64,000 nucleotides of DNA from Aristaeella hokkaidonensis. Its GTDB lineage: Bacteria; Bacillota; Clostridia; Christensenellales; Aristaeellaceae. Positions 33,312 through 41,706 of this stretch are shown one piece after another; the first letter of the stretch is position 1; every line of letters starts with the position of its first letter. The stretch is taken from contig NZ_CP068393.1 of NCBI RefSeq assembly GCF_018128945.1, positions 372,001 through 436,000 on the forward strand, written 5' to 3'. A program made the position numbers and the translations under genes. The notes below the pieces were generated by a model. It had not been told where the DNA came from. It did not search any database and saw nothing but the letters and a program-made list of their open reading frames with translations.

Positions 33312-34292
33312 TCAAAGAAGCTTAAATGCCATTTCAAACATTTCTTTTGAGTCAATTGCGTTTCTGATGTAAGTGGGATTATCCGGTTCGTACCGGACGT
33401 ATTTTTCCACTTCTTCAATCAGCGCAAGATAGCAAACCGCAAGAGCGTACCTGATCTCTGTTTCCTCCGTCAGAAGGATTTTATCCTGAGCCATCTCGTT
33501 ATAAATATCCAGTTCTTTCTGCTTGGCCGAAAGGGGCGCTTTGGGCCCGGGACCAAGTGCTACAAAATCAGCAACCGGATCCCCCCAGAATCCACGCTCC
33601 GGATCGATCCAGCATATTTTACCTGTCTCCTCATTGCAGAGGATATTGCTGTCCCACAGGTCAAAGTTTACCATCCTGCAAGGCGCTGCGCGGAGCAGCT
33701 TTTCATATTTATCGATGAATCTTACAAACTGCTCTCCATCGGGGGTGTCGTGACCAAGACTTTTGCAGTCAGCGACCAGCATGAGTGCCATGTTTTTCAG
33801 GGCTTCATACCATGAAGGCATAAGTCCGGTCTGGATATAGCCGTATCCGTCATTTTCAATCCTGTGTATTTTAGTAAGCATGCAGATTTTCTGCTTTTGA
33901 ACCGCTTCATATTCCTGATCGGAGAAGCCCATCTCCCACGACGGCTTTCCAGGCATCATCTCCATGATAAAACAGTTACTTTTTATGATTCTTTTTGAAA
34001 AATCAGACGCATAGATTTCAGGGCAGAGGATGTCTGTCTTTTCATGCATCCGGGAATACCAGAAGACTTCTGATTCCATCATGTTTTTTTCATAACTGAG
34101 GACTTTTGCGTCCGCTGGGGGAGCAATCTTTAACACAGAGGTAACACCGCTATCACAGGTTACCTTGTATGCCGCATTGAATTCTCCATTTCCCAGGACG
34201 GCTATATCAAGTATATTTCCCATTTTGTGAAAGGAGAACAATGCTTTAATCTCTGCTTCCGAAGCTTCATACTTTGTTTTACTGATGATCAT
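33312..34292 (-). CDS. APH-family phosphotransferase
   Basis: 326 residues, kinase fold. N lobe: NAAYKVTCDSGVTSVLKIAP with the ATP-binding Lys. Catalytic loop: MVNFDLWDSNILCN, where the usual HGD is NFD but the catalytic Asp and downstream Asn are kept; metal-binding Asp in ICWIDPERGFWGDPVADF. Family members phosphorylate aminoglycosides, choline, fructosamine or homoserine. The missing His may alter the loop but is seen in some relatives. GAGGAA lies 8 nt before the ATG. The upstream kinase gene ends 12 bases away, so they are probably co-transcribed. Confidence 0.85.
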   Translation of the reverse strand: MIISKTKYEASEAEIKALFSFHKMGNILDIAVLGNGEFNAAYKVTCDSGVTSVLKIAPPADAKVLSYEKNMMESEVFWYSRMHEKTDILCPEIYASDFSKRIIKSNCFIMEMMPGKPSWEMGFSDQEYEAVQKQKICMLTKIHRIENDGYGYIQTGLMPSWYEALKNMALMLVADCKSLGHDTPDGEQFVRFIDKYEKLLRAAPCRMVNFDLWDSNILCNEETGKICWIDPERGFWGDPVADFVALGPGPKAPLSAKQKELDIYNEMAQDKILLTEETEIRYALAVCYLALIEEVEKYVRYEPDNPTYIRNAIDSKEMFEMAFKLL

Positions 34293-34304
34293 CTTATCAC
34301 TTCC

Positions 34305-34916
34305 TCATATATTGAAAAATCGCTCAATTTTGATTGCCATTTCTACAGGGGAACCTATATCTTTTCTTGAAAAACTCTGAAGATCAAACTCCTGAGCATC
34401 TTCATAAAATGCGGTTATAGCTGCGGCTCTTCTTATTTCGACCCTTCGCTTTTTTTCTTCATCAGAAATGCCTTCTGTATTCATTATGGCCGTCAGCATT
34501 CCATTATGATCGCCTCGCCCAAAGAAATCCTTCTCACACATATCCCGATCTACGGTAAGATAAACTATATGATCACGATCTGCCACTAATAACAGATAGC
34601 TTATATCTATCATTCCTTCAAACAGCACAAGATCATGTTCTTGCGAAAGTCTGTTCAGATCTTCAATGATCAACGGCGTCTGCTCCGATACAACACCTTT
34701 TTCCCAAGCTACCATTTCACTTAATGACCAGTCCCAAAAGGAAGATGCATCCATTGTCATATATTGATGCTTTGCTTTGTCAGCATGCTTATAATATTCA
34801 AATCTTCTGTCATCTCCACTAAAATAATACATATTATTTCTTTCAGCCAATAGTTTTGCAACTGTCGTCTTTCCCGCACAAGGGCAGCCCAGTATGAAGA
34901 ACACATTCCTATTCAC
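34305..34916 (-). CDS. P-loop kinase-like protein
   Basis: 203 residues. Walker A is LGCPCAGKTT at about residues 9-18, followed by VAKLLAERNNMYYFSGDDRR, where DD is the expected substrate or metal site. The mid part VLFEGMIDISYLLLVADRDH is the kinase core beta strand. Start is GTG at 34916, since GAGGAG lies 9 nt before it; a TTG three codons earlier would touch that site. Located 12 bases before the APH-like gene, making a candidate two-gene unit. Substrate unknown. Confidence 0.78.
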   Translation of the reverse strand: MNRNVFFILGCPCAGKTTVAKLLAERNNMYYFSGDDRRFEYYKHADKAKHQYMTMDASSFWDWSLSEMVAWEKGVVSEQTPLIIEDLNRLSQEHDLVLFEGMIDISYLLLVADRDHIVYLTVDRDMCEKDFFGRGDHNGMLTAIMNTEGISDEEKKRRVEIRRAAAITAFYEDAQEFDLQSFSRKDIGSPVEMAIKIERFFNI

Positions 34917-34971
34917 TTCGTACAACTCCTCAGTAGTAATAATTTGTCCTGTTTTTTGCCCGAGAGGAAGA

Positions 34972-35508
34972 TCATATGTATTTCTGTATTACCTTATCGC
35001 TCCATATATGAGCTTCTATATACCTTTCCGGTCCATACTTTCCATCATCATTCCAGTCCTGCGGCATGCCATATTTCTTTATTATTTCCAGAATTTCATC
35101 ATACATATAGACTTTTTTCCTGTACTCTTTGCCGTCATATACACTATCACTAAATGTAGGCATTGAGTCACCATAAGTAAATGACACTGTCCGCAGGTCA
35201 AATTCCTCTACCGGAATTTTTATATATCTACACTCTTCAAACCATGTTGATAACCATGGACTGAATTCCAGAACCATATAGTGAGGCGAATCTATCTCCA
35301 TTATTCCGCCTTTTTTTGCAAATGCATCCCGAAACATTCGCTCGCAATTATGTCGATATTGCACGTATTTATCATGTCTGGATGCGCATTGAGACTTAGG
35401 GCGTTCTGCTTTTATCCTCTCAATAACTTCTCTGGCTTCATCCTGAGATATAGAAGTCAGACTTTTAAACGGACCTGACCTGGCATCATAAAAATGATAT
35501 AAAAACAT
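34972..35508 (-). CDS. Conserved hypothetical protein, paralogue of the gene at 56.7 kb
   Basis: 178 residues, soluble, no recognised domain. Shares roughly 60 percent identity with the product of 56659-57216, with the blocks RSGPFKSL, KAERP, KGGIM, SPWLSTWFE, SFTYGDSMPTFS, EILEIIKKYG, PQDWNDDG and GPERYIEAH conserved. The SPWLSTWF and PQDWNDDG stretches suggest a binding or catalytic surface. This copy is more AT-rich than the other. AGGAG lies 6 nt before the ATG. Function unknown. Confidence 0.8.
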   Translation of the reverse strand: MFLYHFYDARSGPFKSLTSISQDEAREVIERIKAERPKSQCASRHDKYVQYRHNCERMFRDAFAKKGGIMEIDSPHYMVLEFSPWLSTWFEECRYIKIPVEEFDLRTVSFTYGDSMPTFSDSVYDGKEYRKKVYMYDEILEIIKKYGMPQDWNDDGKYGPERYIEAHIWSDKVIQKYI

Positions 35509-35617
35509 ACTTTTCTCCTAAACAGCCAAACAACAAGTTTCCGGGCTAAAGCATCAGCTCTGCAAATTGCAATTTGTTGATCGCCATACAACTCAAAAAA
35601 TCACACTAAACCTATTG

Positions 35618-36667
35618 TTACAAGAGATCCCGTAATTCCGGATCGGCGTTCTGCAGGAACTTTTTCACCTCGTCCATGGCTGTTATCCCGAAAAGATCAT
35701 GCGCATTGGTCCTTTCTGAATCGCGCACGTATTTTACCATGTTCGCTGCATAGTTCGGTGCGGCGTCAAAGTCACGGGCAAGGGACGTTGCTCTCTTAAT
35801 GGACTCTACCGCTTCCTTCCGCTTCCCGGAATTATACTGAAAGATCGCCAGGAAGGAATAGAAAACAACGATCATTTTATCAAGGAATCCAGGTTCCTTT
35901 GTTTTTTTCAGACCTTCCAAAAAGGGAATGATCCATTGCATCATTTCCATGCCAGATTCATTGTCACACTGAGCGTTAAAGAGCATTGCATAGCCGACCA
36001 CAACCTGGATAAGCGAGCTGATCGTCCGCAGGAATCCATCTTCCAGATAATCATTCGCTTCCTCCCGATCTCCTCCATGGGAAAGCAACTCGATTCCGAT
36101 CAAATCATTAAAGATGGCACCGGCGTTGTTCGCTTTCAGCAGTTCCAGCGCTTTGTCCGTCTCGCCCAGCATCTCATGCATCTCAGCCATCATACCGCCG
36201 ATCGTGGATTCGTTCACCCGGGGATCCGTACATTGAGACACCAGCAGCTTCGATTTCTGCAGCAGTTCAATGGCCCGATGAAGCCAGGGTTCCTTTTTTG
36301 TCTCTGCACCGAAGGTGTAGTAAAGGTGCGCGCCTGCAAAGACTACATCAAAGGAATGTGGGTATTTCCGGATCGCTTTTTCCGCCTCCGAAAGCATATC
36401 ATAATCCCGGTTGTTGCTTGCCTCCCACAGCCGGTCGACAGTGGCACCAAGCCGATTGTCCTTCATCTGATATCCCAGCAGCATGTCCACGGAAACGTCA
36501 AAGAAATCCGCCATTTCCATGATGAGCTTCAGTTCCGGCAGAGACGATTTTGATTCCCATTTATAAACCGCCCCCGCCGACACTCCCAGCACTTCAGCCA
36601 GCTGCTCCTGGGTCAGCCCGCGCTGCTTCCGATATGCCCGGATGTTTTCTGCAATCCTGGTTTCCAT
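35618..36667 (-). CDS. XRE-family regulator with TPR-like C-terminal domain
   Basis: 349 residues. Helix-turn-helix at 1-62 (IAENIRAYRKQRGLTQEQLA, EVLGVSAGAVYKWESKSSLP), then helical repeats of TPR type to the end (EAIRKYPHSFDVVFAGAHLY, ELLQKSKLLVSQCT, MHEMLGETDKALELLKANNA). This layout is common in clostridial regulators that bind a peptide or partner through the repeats. AAGGGAG lies 7 nt before the ATG. Targets unknown. Confidence 0.9.
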   Translation of the reverse strand: METRIAENIRAYRKQRGLTQEQLAEVLGVSAGAVYKWESKSSLPELKLIMEMADFFDVSVDMLLGYQMKDNRLGATVDRLWEASNNRDYDMLSEAEKAIRKYPHSFDVVFAGAHLYYTFGAETKKEPWLHRAIELLQKSKLLVSQCTDPRVNESTIGGMMAEMHEMLGETDKALELLKANNAGAIFNDLIGIELLSHGGDREEANDYLEDGFLRTISSLIQVVVGYAMLFNAQCDNESGMEMMQWIIPFLEGLKKTKEPGFLDKMIVVFYSFLAIFQYNSGKRKEAVESIKRATSLARDFDAAPNYAANMVKYVRDSERTNAHDLFGITAMDEVKKFLQNADPELRDLL

Positions 36668-36862
36668 TTCCCGGCTCCCTTCAAGTATTATCTAAATATT
36701 ATACAGTGATACCGCGGCGCTTTAAAGATACGGGCATTATAATTTTACGATCAATTACTCTACCACTGGTATGTGTAACGGATGAAAAACAGTCGGGACG
36801 ATGAAAAAAACCGGCATTTCTGCCGGATGAAGGATTTGAAAAGGGAAGCAGCCTGTATTGAT

Positions 36863-37615
36863 TCATTTCAGGCCCCATAAACCAAATGGATCGCGAAGCA
36901 GCTCATCCCTGTATATTGATACAACATCCAGGATATCGAAGAACATGACTTTGCATGGTCCGATATGGGTCTCCTGAATGAGCCCCCTGTCATAGGCCAT
37001 TTGCTGTATTGTATACCAGGCTTTCACCGGCGGATGCCCGGCTTCAGTCATCCATTTGTCTGGCGGGTAGACGGACAGGATTTCTTCAGTAGGAGCAAAC
37101 ATATCGTTAATTTCTTTGGGAGTGGCGTCCTCCATGTAGTGCATGGCTGTGAGCTTGTAGATATCCACGCCAAAGAGAAGCGCTTTCCCGCCGTTATGAA
37201 TGGGATAGCTCAGGCCGCTCCGAGCGGCTTCCTCACCATGTTTTCCCCAACCGGCGGTACTGAGCGTATCCCTGCCTGCATATGTATCAGGCAGCTGGCG
37301 AAATGTATCTGCTATGATGCCCATCGCTGTTCTGGGAGTATCCGAATCAAGCAGTTTGATTTTGACAGTCATGCCCATTTTGCGGTCTTCTTCTGTCAAC
37401 TCATATTTCGGACTCAGCCGGAGGGCTGGCATAAAGATACTCCCATCGGGCGTTACGATCTCTTTCAGCGTATCGATCAGGGTCATTGCTCCGCCTTCCA
37501 GATGGCCGAAGCTGCTGAGTGAACTGTGAACTTCCAGCACCATGCCGGCGTTCACTCCCAGATTGATCAGCGCATCCTTCAATTGCTGCCTGCTCACGCT
37601 ATTGGTTTTATCCAT
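36863..37615 (-). CDS. AAC(3)-family aminoglycoside N-acetyltransferase-like protein
   Basis: 250 residues. Features of the antibiotic_NAT family are clear: LINLGVNAGMVLEVHSSLSS, FGHLEGGAMTLIDTLKEIVT, TPRTAMGIIADTFRQLPDTY, and KALLFGVDIYKLTAMHYMED, the last carrying the conserved His. Such enzymes acetylate the 3-amino group of aminoglycosides with acetyl-CoA; chromosomal homologues in gut Clostridia are frequent and often untested. AGGAGG lies 7 nt before the ATG. Its 3' end is near the next module, and it lies 21 bases past the APH-like gene upstream. Confidence 0.9.
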   Translation of the reverse strand: MDKTNSVSRQQLKDALINLGVNAGMVLEVHSSLSSFGHLEGGAMTLIDTLKEIVTPDGSIFMPALRLSPKYELTEEDRKMGMTVKIKLLDSDTPRTAMGIIADTFRQLPDTYAGRDTLSTAGWGKHGEEAARSGLSYPIHNGGKALLFGVDIYKLTAMHYMEDATPKEINDMFAPTEEILSVYPPDKWMTEAGHPPVKAWYTIQQMAYDRGLIQETHIGPCKVMFFDILDVVSIYRDELLRDPFGLWGLK

Positions 37616-37636
37616 GAGCCTTCCTCCTGCACCCGA

Positions 37637-38278
37637 TTAATCCCGGATTATTTGAATCACATCCAGATATGGCCTGATATCTTTTATAGAGTACCCCAAT
37701 TTTGCCAGATACTGACTTTGGATTCTGCTATTATCATGCAATAAAAAGTATGTTCTTGCAACGTCATACAATGCCGGACCCCTGCATACATTCATCATGT
37801 CAATAAGCACTACATTTTCATGCTCATCGACCATCACATTGTTAAGATGATAATCTCCATGAATAAAGGCATTACCATCATCCAAAGCATTGATTTCAGC
37901 AAGCGTTTCCGCATCTGTAGCAAACACTTTCAGGAAGTCTTTATACGAGATGGCTTCATCTGCACGGTGTTGCAATAACTGTTTATGAAACCCGACAAAT
38001 CTATCCATCCACATATTACATACAGGTTCGCTTTGCCCGGCCATTTTCTGAGAAAGCATTTCTCCGGAAATCCGGTCATAAACAATCCCTTGCCGATCGC
38101 CTTCCATAACAAGCTTATGAGCCCTGGGCGTTCTTATTCCTAATGTCCATGCCATCGCCGTATTGCGGAACTCATGTTCAATATATTCCGCCGGATAGTG
38201 GGAATAAAACAATTTGCATACCAGATTATTCCCATATTCGTATATTTCTGCAGTGTTTCCTTTTGCTATCAGTTTCAT
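37637..38278 (-). CDS. APH-family phosphotransferase, short form
   Basis: 213 residues. Catalytic loop HGDYHLNNVMVDEHENVVLI with both the catalytic Asp and the Asn, then the metal-binding Asp in LIDMMNVCRGPALYDVART. The N lobe is compact (KGNTAEIYEYGNNLVCKLFY). The substrate may be an aminoglycoside, a sugar or choline. GAGG lies close to the ATG. It precedes the AAC(3)-like gene by 21 bases, so the two are probably transcribed together. Confidence 0.85.
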   Translation of the reverse strand: MKLIAKGNTAEIYEYGNNLVCKLFYSHYPAEYIEHEFRNTAMAWTLGIRTPRAHKLVMEGDRQGIVYDRISGEMLSQKMAGQSEPVCNMWMDRFVGFHKQLLQHRADEAISYKDFLKVFATDAETLAEINALDDGNAFIHGDYHLNNVMVDEHENVVLIDMMNVCRGPALYDVARTYFLLHDNSRIQSQYLAKLGYSIKDIRPYLDVIQIIRD

Positions 38279-38326
38279 GCCTCAGATCACCGCCAAACGC
38301 CAATTGCCGATTGTTACAATACACCT

Positions 38327-38701
38327 TCAGACGCCAAGACCCGCGAGGAGAAAACAGATTGATGAAACCGCGGACATAGGAGTCATGATGTACTTTTCCT
38401 TTTTGCTGGTCGAAAAGAAATTCATCACCGTATTGCCAAGAAAGAAAACAGCGAAAACAAAGCAAATGATCTTTGTCACATTTTCACTGATAAAGCAGGG
38501 CAGGGTTCCCGACGCAGCGAGCAGGATATAAAGCGCAAATATCTGCACCGCGAGCTGACTTGCGGCAACGGGCTTAAGCTTCCGAGGCCAGACTTTATAT
38601 CTTCCACCCATTGTCAGTTCTCCAAGGGGAAGGCCGTATAAAAGAAGAATGCTGAGTATGATCACTGTTGCAAGCAGCAGTGCGCCAATGTAAATATGCA
38701 T
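38327..38701 (-). CDS. Small four-helix membrane protein
   Basis: 124 residues with four hydrophobic segments (IGALLLATVIILSILLLYG, VAASQLAVQIFALYILLAA, KIICFVFAVFFLGNTVM, MSAVSSICFLLAGLGV). No family recognised. AGAGGA stands about 10 nt before the ATG. It precedes the APH-like gene on the same strand by 48 bases. Confidence 0.7.
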   Translation of the reverse strand: MHIYIGALLLATVIILSILLLYGLPLGELTMGGRYKVWPRKLKPVAASQLAVQIFALYILLAASGTLPCFISENVTKIICFVFAVFFLGNTVMNFFSTSKKEKYIMTPMSAVSSICFLLAGLGV

Positions 38702-39031
38702 GATAATAAAATCCTCTCTTTTATATCTATTTACTCATCTTTCCTGTATATTCTATTCCTCTTTTAAAACTATCGATACATAATTCAAGATTTTCCTTTG
38801 TAGTCGTCCAGGAGCATATGCTTGTTTCCTTCCATGAGTTCGTTTGGCATTACAACGTTTGCGGGGGGGGTGTTTCTCTTATCAGAATGTCTGAAAAATA
38901 CGGAACGGCTTCCGGAAGATCATATTGTAATTGCTGATACATTCAGGCTCGATGGATTCGTTCTGAATCATGAACTGTTTCATACGCTCAAAGAGCTTCA
39001 GAGTATAACAGAAAGAGGGGATGGTGACATA
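38702..39031 (-). other. 330-bp stretch without an intact gene; coding-like fragments
   Basis: Two minus-strand frames look coding in short runs: one with LKLFERMKQFMIQNESIEPE and one ending TTTKENLELCIDSFKRGIEY followed by TGKMSK and a stop. They are separated by a run of eight C (plus-strand G at 38863-38870) and several stops. The second resembles the C terminus of a PLP-dependent aldolase only loosely. A 74-codon plus-strand frame here is not better supported. Best read as a decayed gene. Confidence 0.25.
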
Positions 39032-39634
39032 TCAAAACAACCATGAAAGACCGAACAGCAGCAGACTGATTATCATCACCAGGACAGCGATCCAGCAGCC
39101 AACCACATAGTTTGAATTCACGTTGTTGATGAACTGGAGTTTGCTGATATACCACATACCGGCCTGTTCTTCCAGTGTGCCTGTAATCCTGATCGGAAGA
39201 CGAAAAATGAAACGATCAAGTCTGATTATTCCTCGCAAGACAAAGTACAGAGCGCTGCCTGCCCGGAAAAGTGCGGTTTGTTCTGTATCAAGCGTCAGTT
39301 GCCCCCAATAGCGCCAGTCACCCTGGAGCAGGTGCCGGGCTTCTTCCCGGCCATGGAAGATCTCATTCGGGTTGGTTCCCAGAATGAGCATATTGTCTGT
39401 CAGCATAGTCTCATCCATGCAGGCGTCTGCCTGTTCGGGATCCCGTTTTTCGTAATAAGCTTTCAGAAACTTCAGGGGACGGAGGGCTGCTTCACGCAGT
39501 TCTTCGGGGAGCGTTTCGCCGGTGATTTCATGCGGGTTGGTTCGTTCCCGCCGCCCTTCCAGCCAGATGTGGATAAGGAGATAAAGCAGAATCACGAAAA
39601 AGAGTATAAAGAGTCCGCCTGAAATGTATTTCAT
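39032..39634 (-). CDS. Membrane protein with central SnoaL/NTF2-like domain
   Basis: 200 residues. N-terminal helix (GGLFILFFVILLYLLIHIW), a central domain (about 45-165) resembling SnoaL_3 (KFLKAYYEKRDPEQADACMD, LGTNPNEIFHGREEARHLLQ, LRGIIRLDRFIFRLPIRITG), and a C-terminal helix (VVGCWIAVLVMIISLLLFGL). The NTF2-like pocket would lie outside the membrane. Ligand unknown. Its promoter carries the 13-bp twin sites shared with the serine hydrolase promoter at 50.1 kb, so the two genes probably answer to one regulator. Confidence 0.78.
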   Translation of the reverse strand: MKYISGGLFILFFVILLYLLIHIWLEGRRERTNPHEITGETLPEELREAALRPLKFLKAYYEKRDPEQADACMDETMLTDNMLILGTNPNEIFHGREEARHLLQGDWRYWGQLTLDTEQTALFRAGSALYFVLRGIIRLDRFIFRLPIRITGTLEEQAGMWYISKLQFINNVNSNYVVGCWIAVLVMIISLLLFGLSWLF

Positions 39635-39710
39635 TCATATCACTTCCGTTTTCATAATTGCTACCGTCTGTGCCAATCATATAATGAAGCAGAATGTTCA
39701 TCATTTGAGG

Positions 39711-39806
39711 GTGCCAAAGGTATTGACCGTATTATAAAACAGCACAGTTACGATTGAAAGACACCTATGGTATTGATAGTATATGTATTTAATATACCAA
39801 CAGTAT
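39711..39806 (-). promoter_or_regulatory. Promoter with three 13-bp ATACC-NNN-GGTAT-type sites
   Basis: Minus strand TTTCAA (39759-39754), 17 bp, TATAAT (39736-39731). Sites on the plus strand: ACACC-TAT-GGTAT (39761-39773), starting two bases beyond the -35; ATACC-AAC-AGTAT (39794-39806), 33 bp farther; and GTGCC-AAA-GGTAT (39711-39723), near the start point. Placement just upstream of the -35 fits an activator. Confidence 0.7.
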
Positions 39807-39855
39807 GACTGCTAAAAGTAAAACAGGATAGGGAAGGACGCTTCACTTACAGATA

Positions 39856-39894
39856 AACAAGGAGACAGAGAAAAAAATACTCTGTCTCCTTGTT
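39856..39894 (-). terminator. Terminator of the alpha/beta hydrolase gene
   Basis: Perfect 15-bp stem AACAAGGAGACAGAG with its complement, nine-base loop. It is a symmetric member of the dispersed GGAGACAG palindrome group, 13 bases past the stop. Confidence 0.85.
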
Positions 39895-39906
39895 GCTTTA
39901 TCTGCT

Positions 39907-40647
39907 TCAATTCACTGAAGATAAAAAGTCCAGAATCCTGCCGTTAATGTCATCTATCTGCTCCCCAACAAAGTGCGGCCGATGTCCGCCACCGATTACC
40001 TTGTAAATCTTTGCTGAAGGAACTTTTTCCTGCAATTCCTCACAAGTGCCAAAGGGATCGTTCTCCCCGTTGATGAAAAACGCCGGGCAGGTAATGCTCC
40101 TCCACTCGGCATCCGTCAGATGGGGGCTTTGCTGCCAGTCAGCCACGGTGTTTCGCAAGTATGTCTGCCAGTCGCCCCGGTGCGCCTCATAATGCCTGAC
40201 TTTCATGTCCTCGATGAAATCCGTGTGACCGTTCTTAAGCAGATTCTCCGGCAAAAAGTCGTTTGCTCCTTCCGGCCGGGGATGAGCGGCTCCTCCGATG
40301 GTAACCAGGCTCTTAACTTTATGCGGATACTTTGCTGCCATGTGGCAGCCTACATAGGCACCACAGCTATAACCAATGATATGCGCCTTGTCGATTCCCA
40401 GCTTATCCAGGAACATGGCCATATCGTCTGCAACCATTCGACTGTTCCAGGTCAGATCATCACACAGGGTTCGTCCGTGACCGCGGAAATCAGGAAATAA
40501 GCACCGATATTTCCCGGAGAAGGGAATGATCTGTCCGGAGAAAGCCAGCAATCCCCGGCTGAAATGACTGTGCAGAAACAATACTGTTTCGCCCCTGCCA
40601 AATTCCTCATAGTACAGATTCAGATCGTTGAGTTTTGCGTAAGGCAT
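39907..40647 (-). CDS. Alpha/beta-fold hydrolase
   Basis: 246 residues. Canonical layout: oxyanion LHSHFSRGLLAFSGQIIPFS, nucleophile elbow GYSCGAY (S about residue 93), acid in NGENDPFGT, and catalytic His in GGGHRPHFVGEQ near residue 227. FPDFRGHGRT is typical of the family that includes esterases, haloperoxidase-like and C-C hydrolases. Substrate unknown. AGGAG lies 12 nt before the ATG. Confidence 0.9.
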   Translation of the reverse strand: MPYAKLNDLNLYYEEFGRGETVLFLHSHFSRGLLAFSGQIIPFSGKYRCLFPDFRGHGRTLCDDLTWNSRMVADDMAMFLDKLGIDKAHIIGYSCGAYVGCHMAAKYPHKVKSLVTIGGAAHPRPEGANDFLPENLLKNGHTDFIEDMKVRHYEAHRGDWQTYLRNTVADWQQSPHLTDAEWRSITCPAFFINGENDPFGTCEELQEKVPSAKIYKVIGGGHRPHFVGEQIDDINGRILDFLSSVN

Positions 40648-40696
40648 ATGATTATTCGTCTCCTGTTATCCTTACTATTTTGAAGCATACCGGGAT

Positions 40697-41152
40697 CTAT
40701 CTTTCCAAAATAAAACGATATACTTTCACATTCCCGTCCATTTCAACAGACTGGATAGCAAAGCCGCATTTTTCCGTATAGAACCGGACATTTTCGCTTT
40801 TGTCTACCGGCGTCACCAGCGTGAATCTCTTCCAGTCCTTATAATATGCTTTTGCGAATTCCATGGCAGCTGTCCCGATACCTTTGCCCTGGAATTCCGG
40901 AATGACACACAAACATCCGACTTTATAGGTTCCGTCATCTATCTTTTTGCATGAAACAGAGCCGACCGGCTTGCCGTCAAAAATGATCAGATGCTTTGGA
41001 TAATCAATGATGGACTGCTCCATCATTTCCCTGGTTCTTCCGTAGGCGGGGCATTCGCCGTATTTCAGATAATCGCTGTAAAACGCAGCATTATAAATCT
41101 CTATCAGTAATTCTGCGTCCGCTACTTCAGCTTTCCTGAATTTAATGTCCAT
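40697..41152 (-). CDS. GNAT-family N-acetyltransferase
   Basis: 151 residues. MDIKFRKAEVADAELLIEIY, then the acetyl-CoA core VGCLCVIPEFQGKGIGTAAM with the QGKGIG loop, and ENVRFYTEKCGFAIQSVEMD at the end. ATG at 41152 has AGAGGT 6 nt upstream and matches the usual MxIxxRxA start, so the five extra codons of the longer frame are left out. Acceptor unknown. The gene lies 24 bases past the deaminase gene and is probably co-transcribed. Confidence 0.88.
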   Translation of the reverse strand: MDIKFRKAEVADAELLIEIYNAAFYSDYLKYGECPAYGRTREMMEQSIIDYPKHLIIFDGKPVGSVSCKKIDDGTYKVGCLCVIPEFQGKGIGTAAMEFAKAYYKDWKRFTLVTPVDKSENVRFYTEKCGFAIQSVEMDGNVKVYRFILER

Positions 41153-41176
41153 CAATATACCTCTCAAACTACAGAT

Positions 41177-41695
41177 CTACCGGTTGTTCTTTTTTACTTC
41201 ATCCATTTCAGCAATCAATTCTTCCAGTGGACGGTATTCACCGCCCCACCATTCAAACACATGCATGCCTTCATCTTCGAGTACGGATTCTTTCAGCGTC
41301 ATCTGGATTCCCAGCTGCTTAAGAAGTCCTTCACGATCCACCGCCTGATAATCAAACGGCAGCAGTTTACAGAACTCTTTATACGAAACACCGCACACAA
41401 CCGTATGAACGCCAAGGGAGGCTATTGCTCCCAGACATCTCTCGCACGGTGCACAGCTGGTATATAAAACAGACTTTTCCAGAATATCATCGGAATACTT
41501 ATTGGCGCATTTGTGTACCAGATTGAATTCCGCATGTCCGAAGATCCGTTTGGCAAAGTCGGCAGTATTTTCCGCCTCCTCCAGGATTTTTCCATCATAA
41601 ACAAGCACGGCACCAAAGGTATCGTGTCCCTTTTTTCCTGAACTGACGGCCAGTTCATAGCATCTTTTCATATACTGTTCATGATTATCGGACAT
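41177..41695 (-). CDS. Cytidine/deoxycytidylate deaminase-family nucleoside deaminase
   Basis: 172 residues. Zinc site: HAE in RIFGHAEFNLVHKCANKY and PCERC in SCAPCERCLGAI. These supply the His, two Cys and catalytic Glu of the family, which deaminates cytosine, guanine or related bases. The C-terminal half is longer than usual (EYRPLEELIAEMDE). ATG at 41695 has GGGAGG 6 nt upstream and overlaps the previous stop by 11 bases. The first 12 codons and the ribosome binding site are duplicated 1170 bp upstream at 42829-42876. Confidence 0.88.
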   Translation of the reverse strand: MSDNHEQYMKRCYELAVSSGKKGHDTFGAVLVYDGKILEEAENTADFAKRIFGHAEFNLVHKCANKYSDDILEKSVLYTSCAPCERCLGAIASLGVHTVVCGVSYKEFCKLLPFDYQAVDREGLLKQLGIQMTLKESVLEDEGMHVFEWWGGEYRPLEELIAEMDEVKKNNR

Positions 41696-41706
41696 GGTAT
41701 TCCTCC
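41659..41706 (-). repeat. 48-bp direct repeat, copy 1 (deaminase 5' end)
   Basis: Covers the ribosome binding site, start codon and first codons of the deaminase gene. Copy 2 at 42829-42876 differs in one base (41699 against 42869). The GNAT-fusion gene lies between them. Confidence 0.95.

Noticed and set aside
33312..38278. Firm call of clinical aminoglycoside resistance genes
   Set aside because: The AAC(3)-like and two APH-like proteins belong to broad families; one lacks the His of the HGD loop, and substrate cannot be read from sequence.
38822..39046. 74-codon plus-strand frame
   Set aside because: It contains a run of eight G, overlaps the end of the SnoaL-like gene and has no ribosome binding site; the minus-strand fragments are at least as good.
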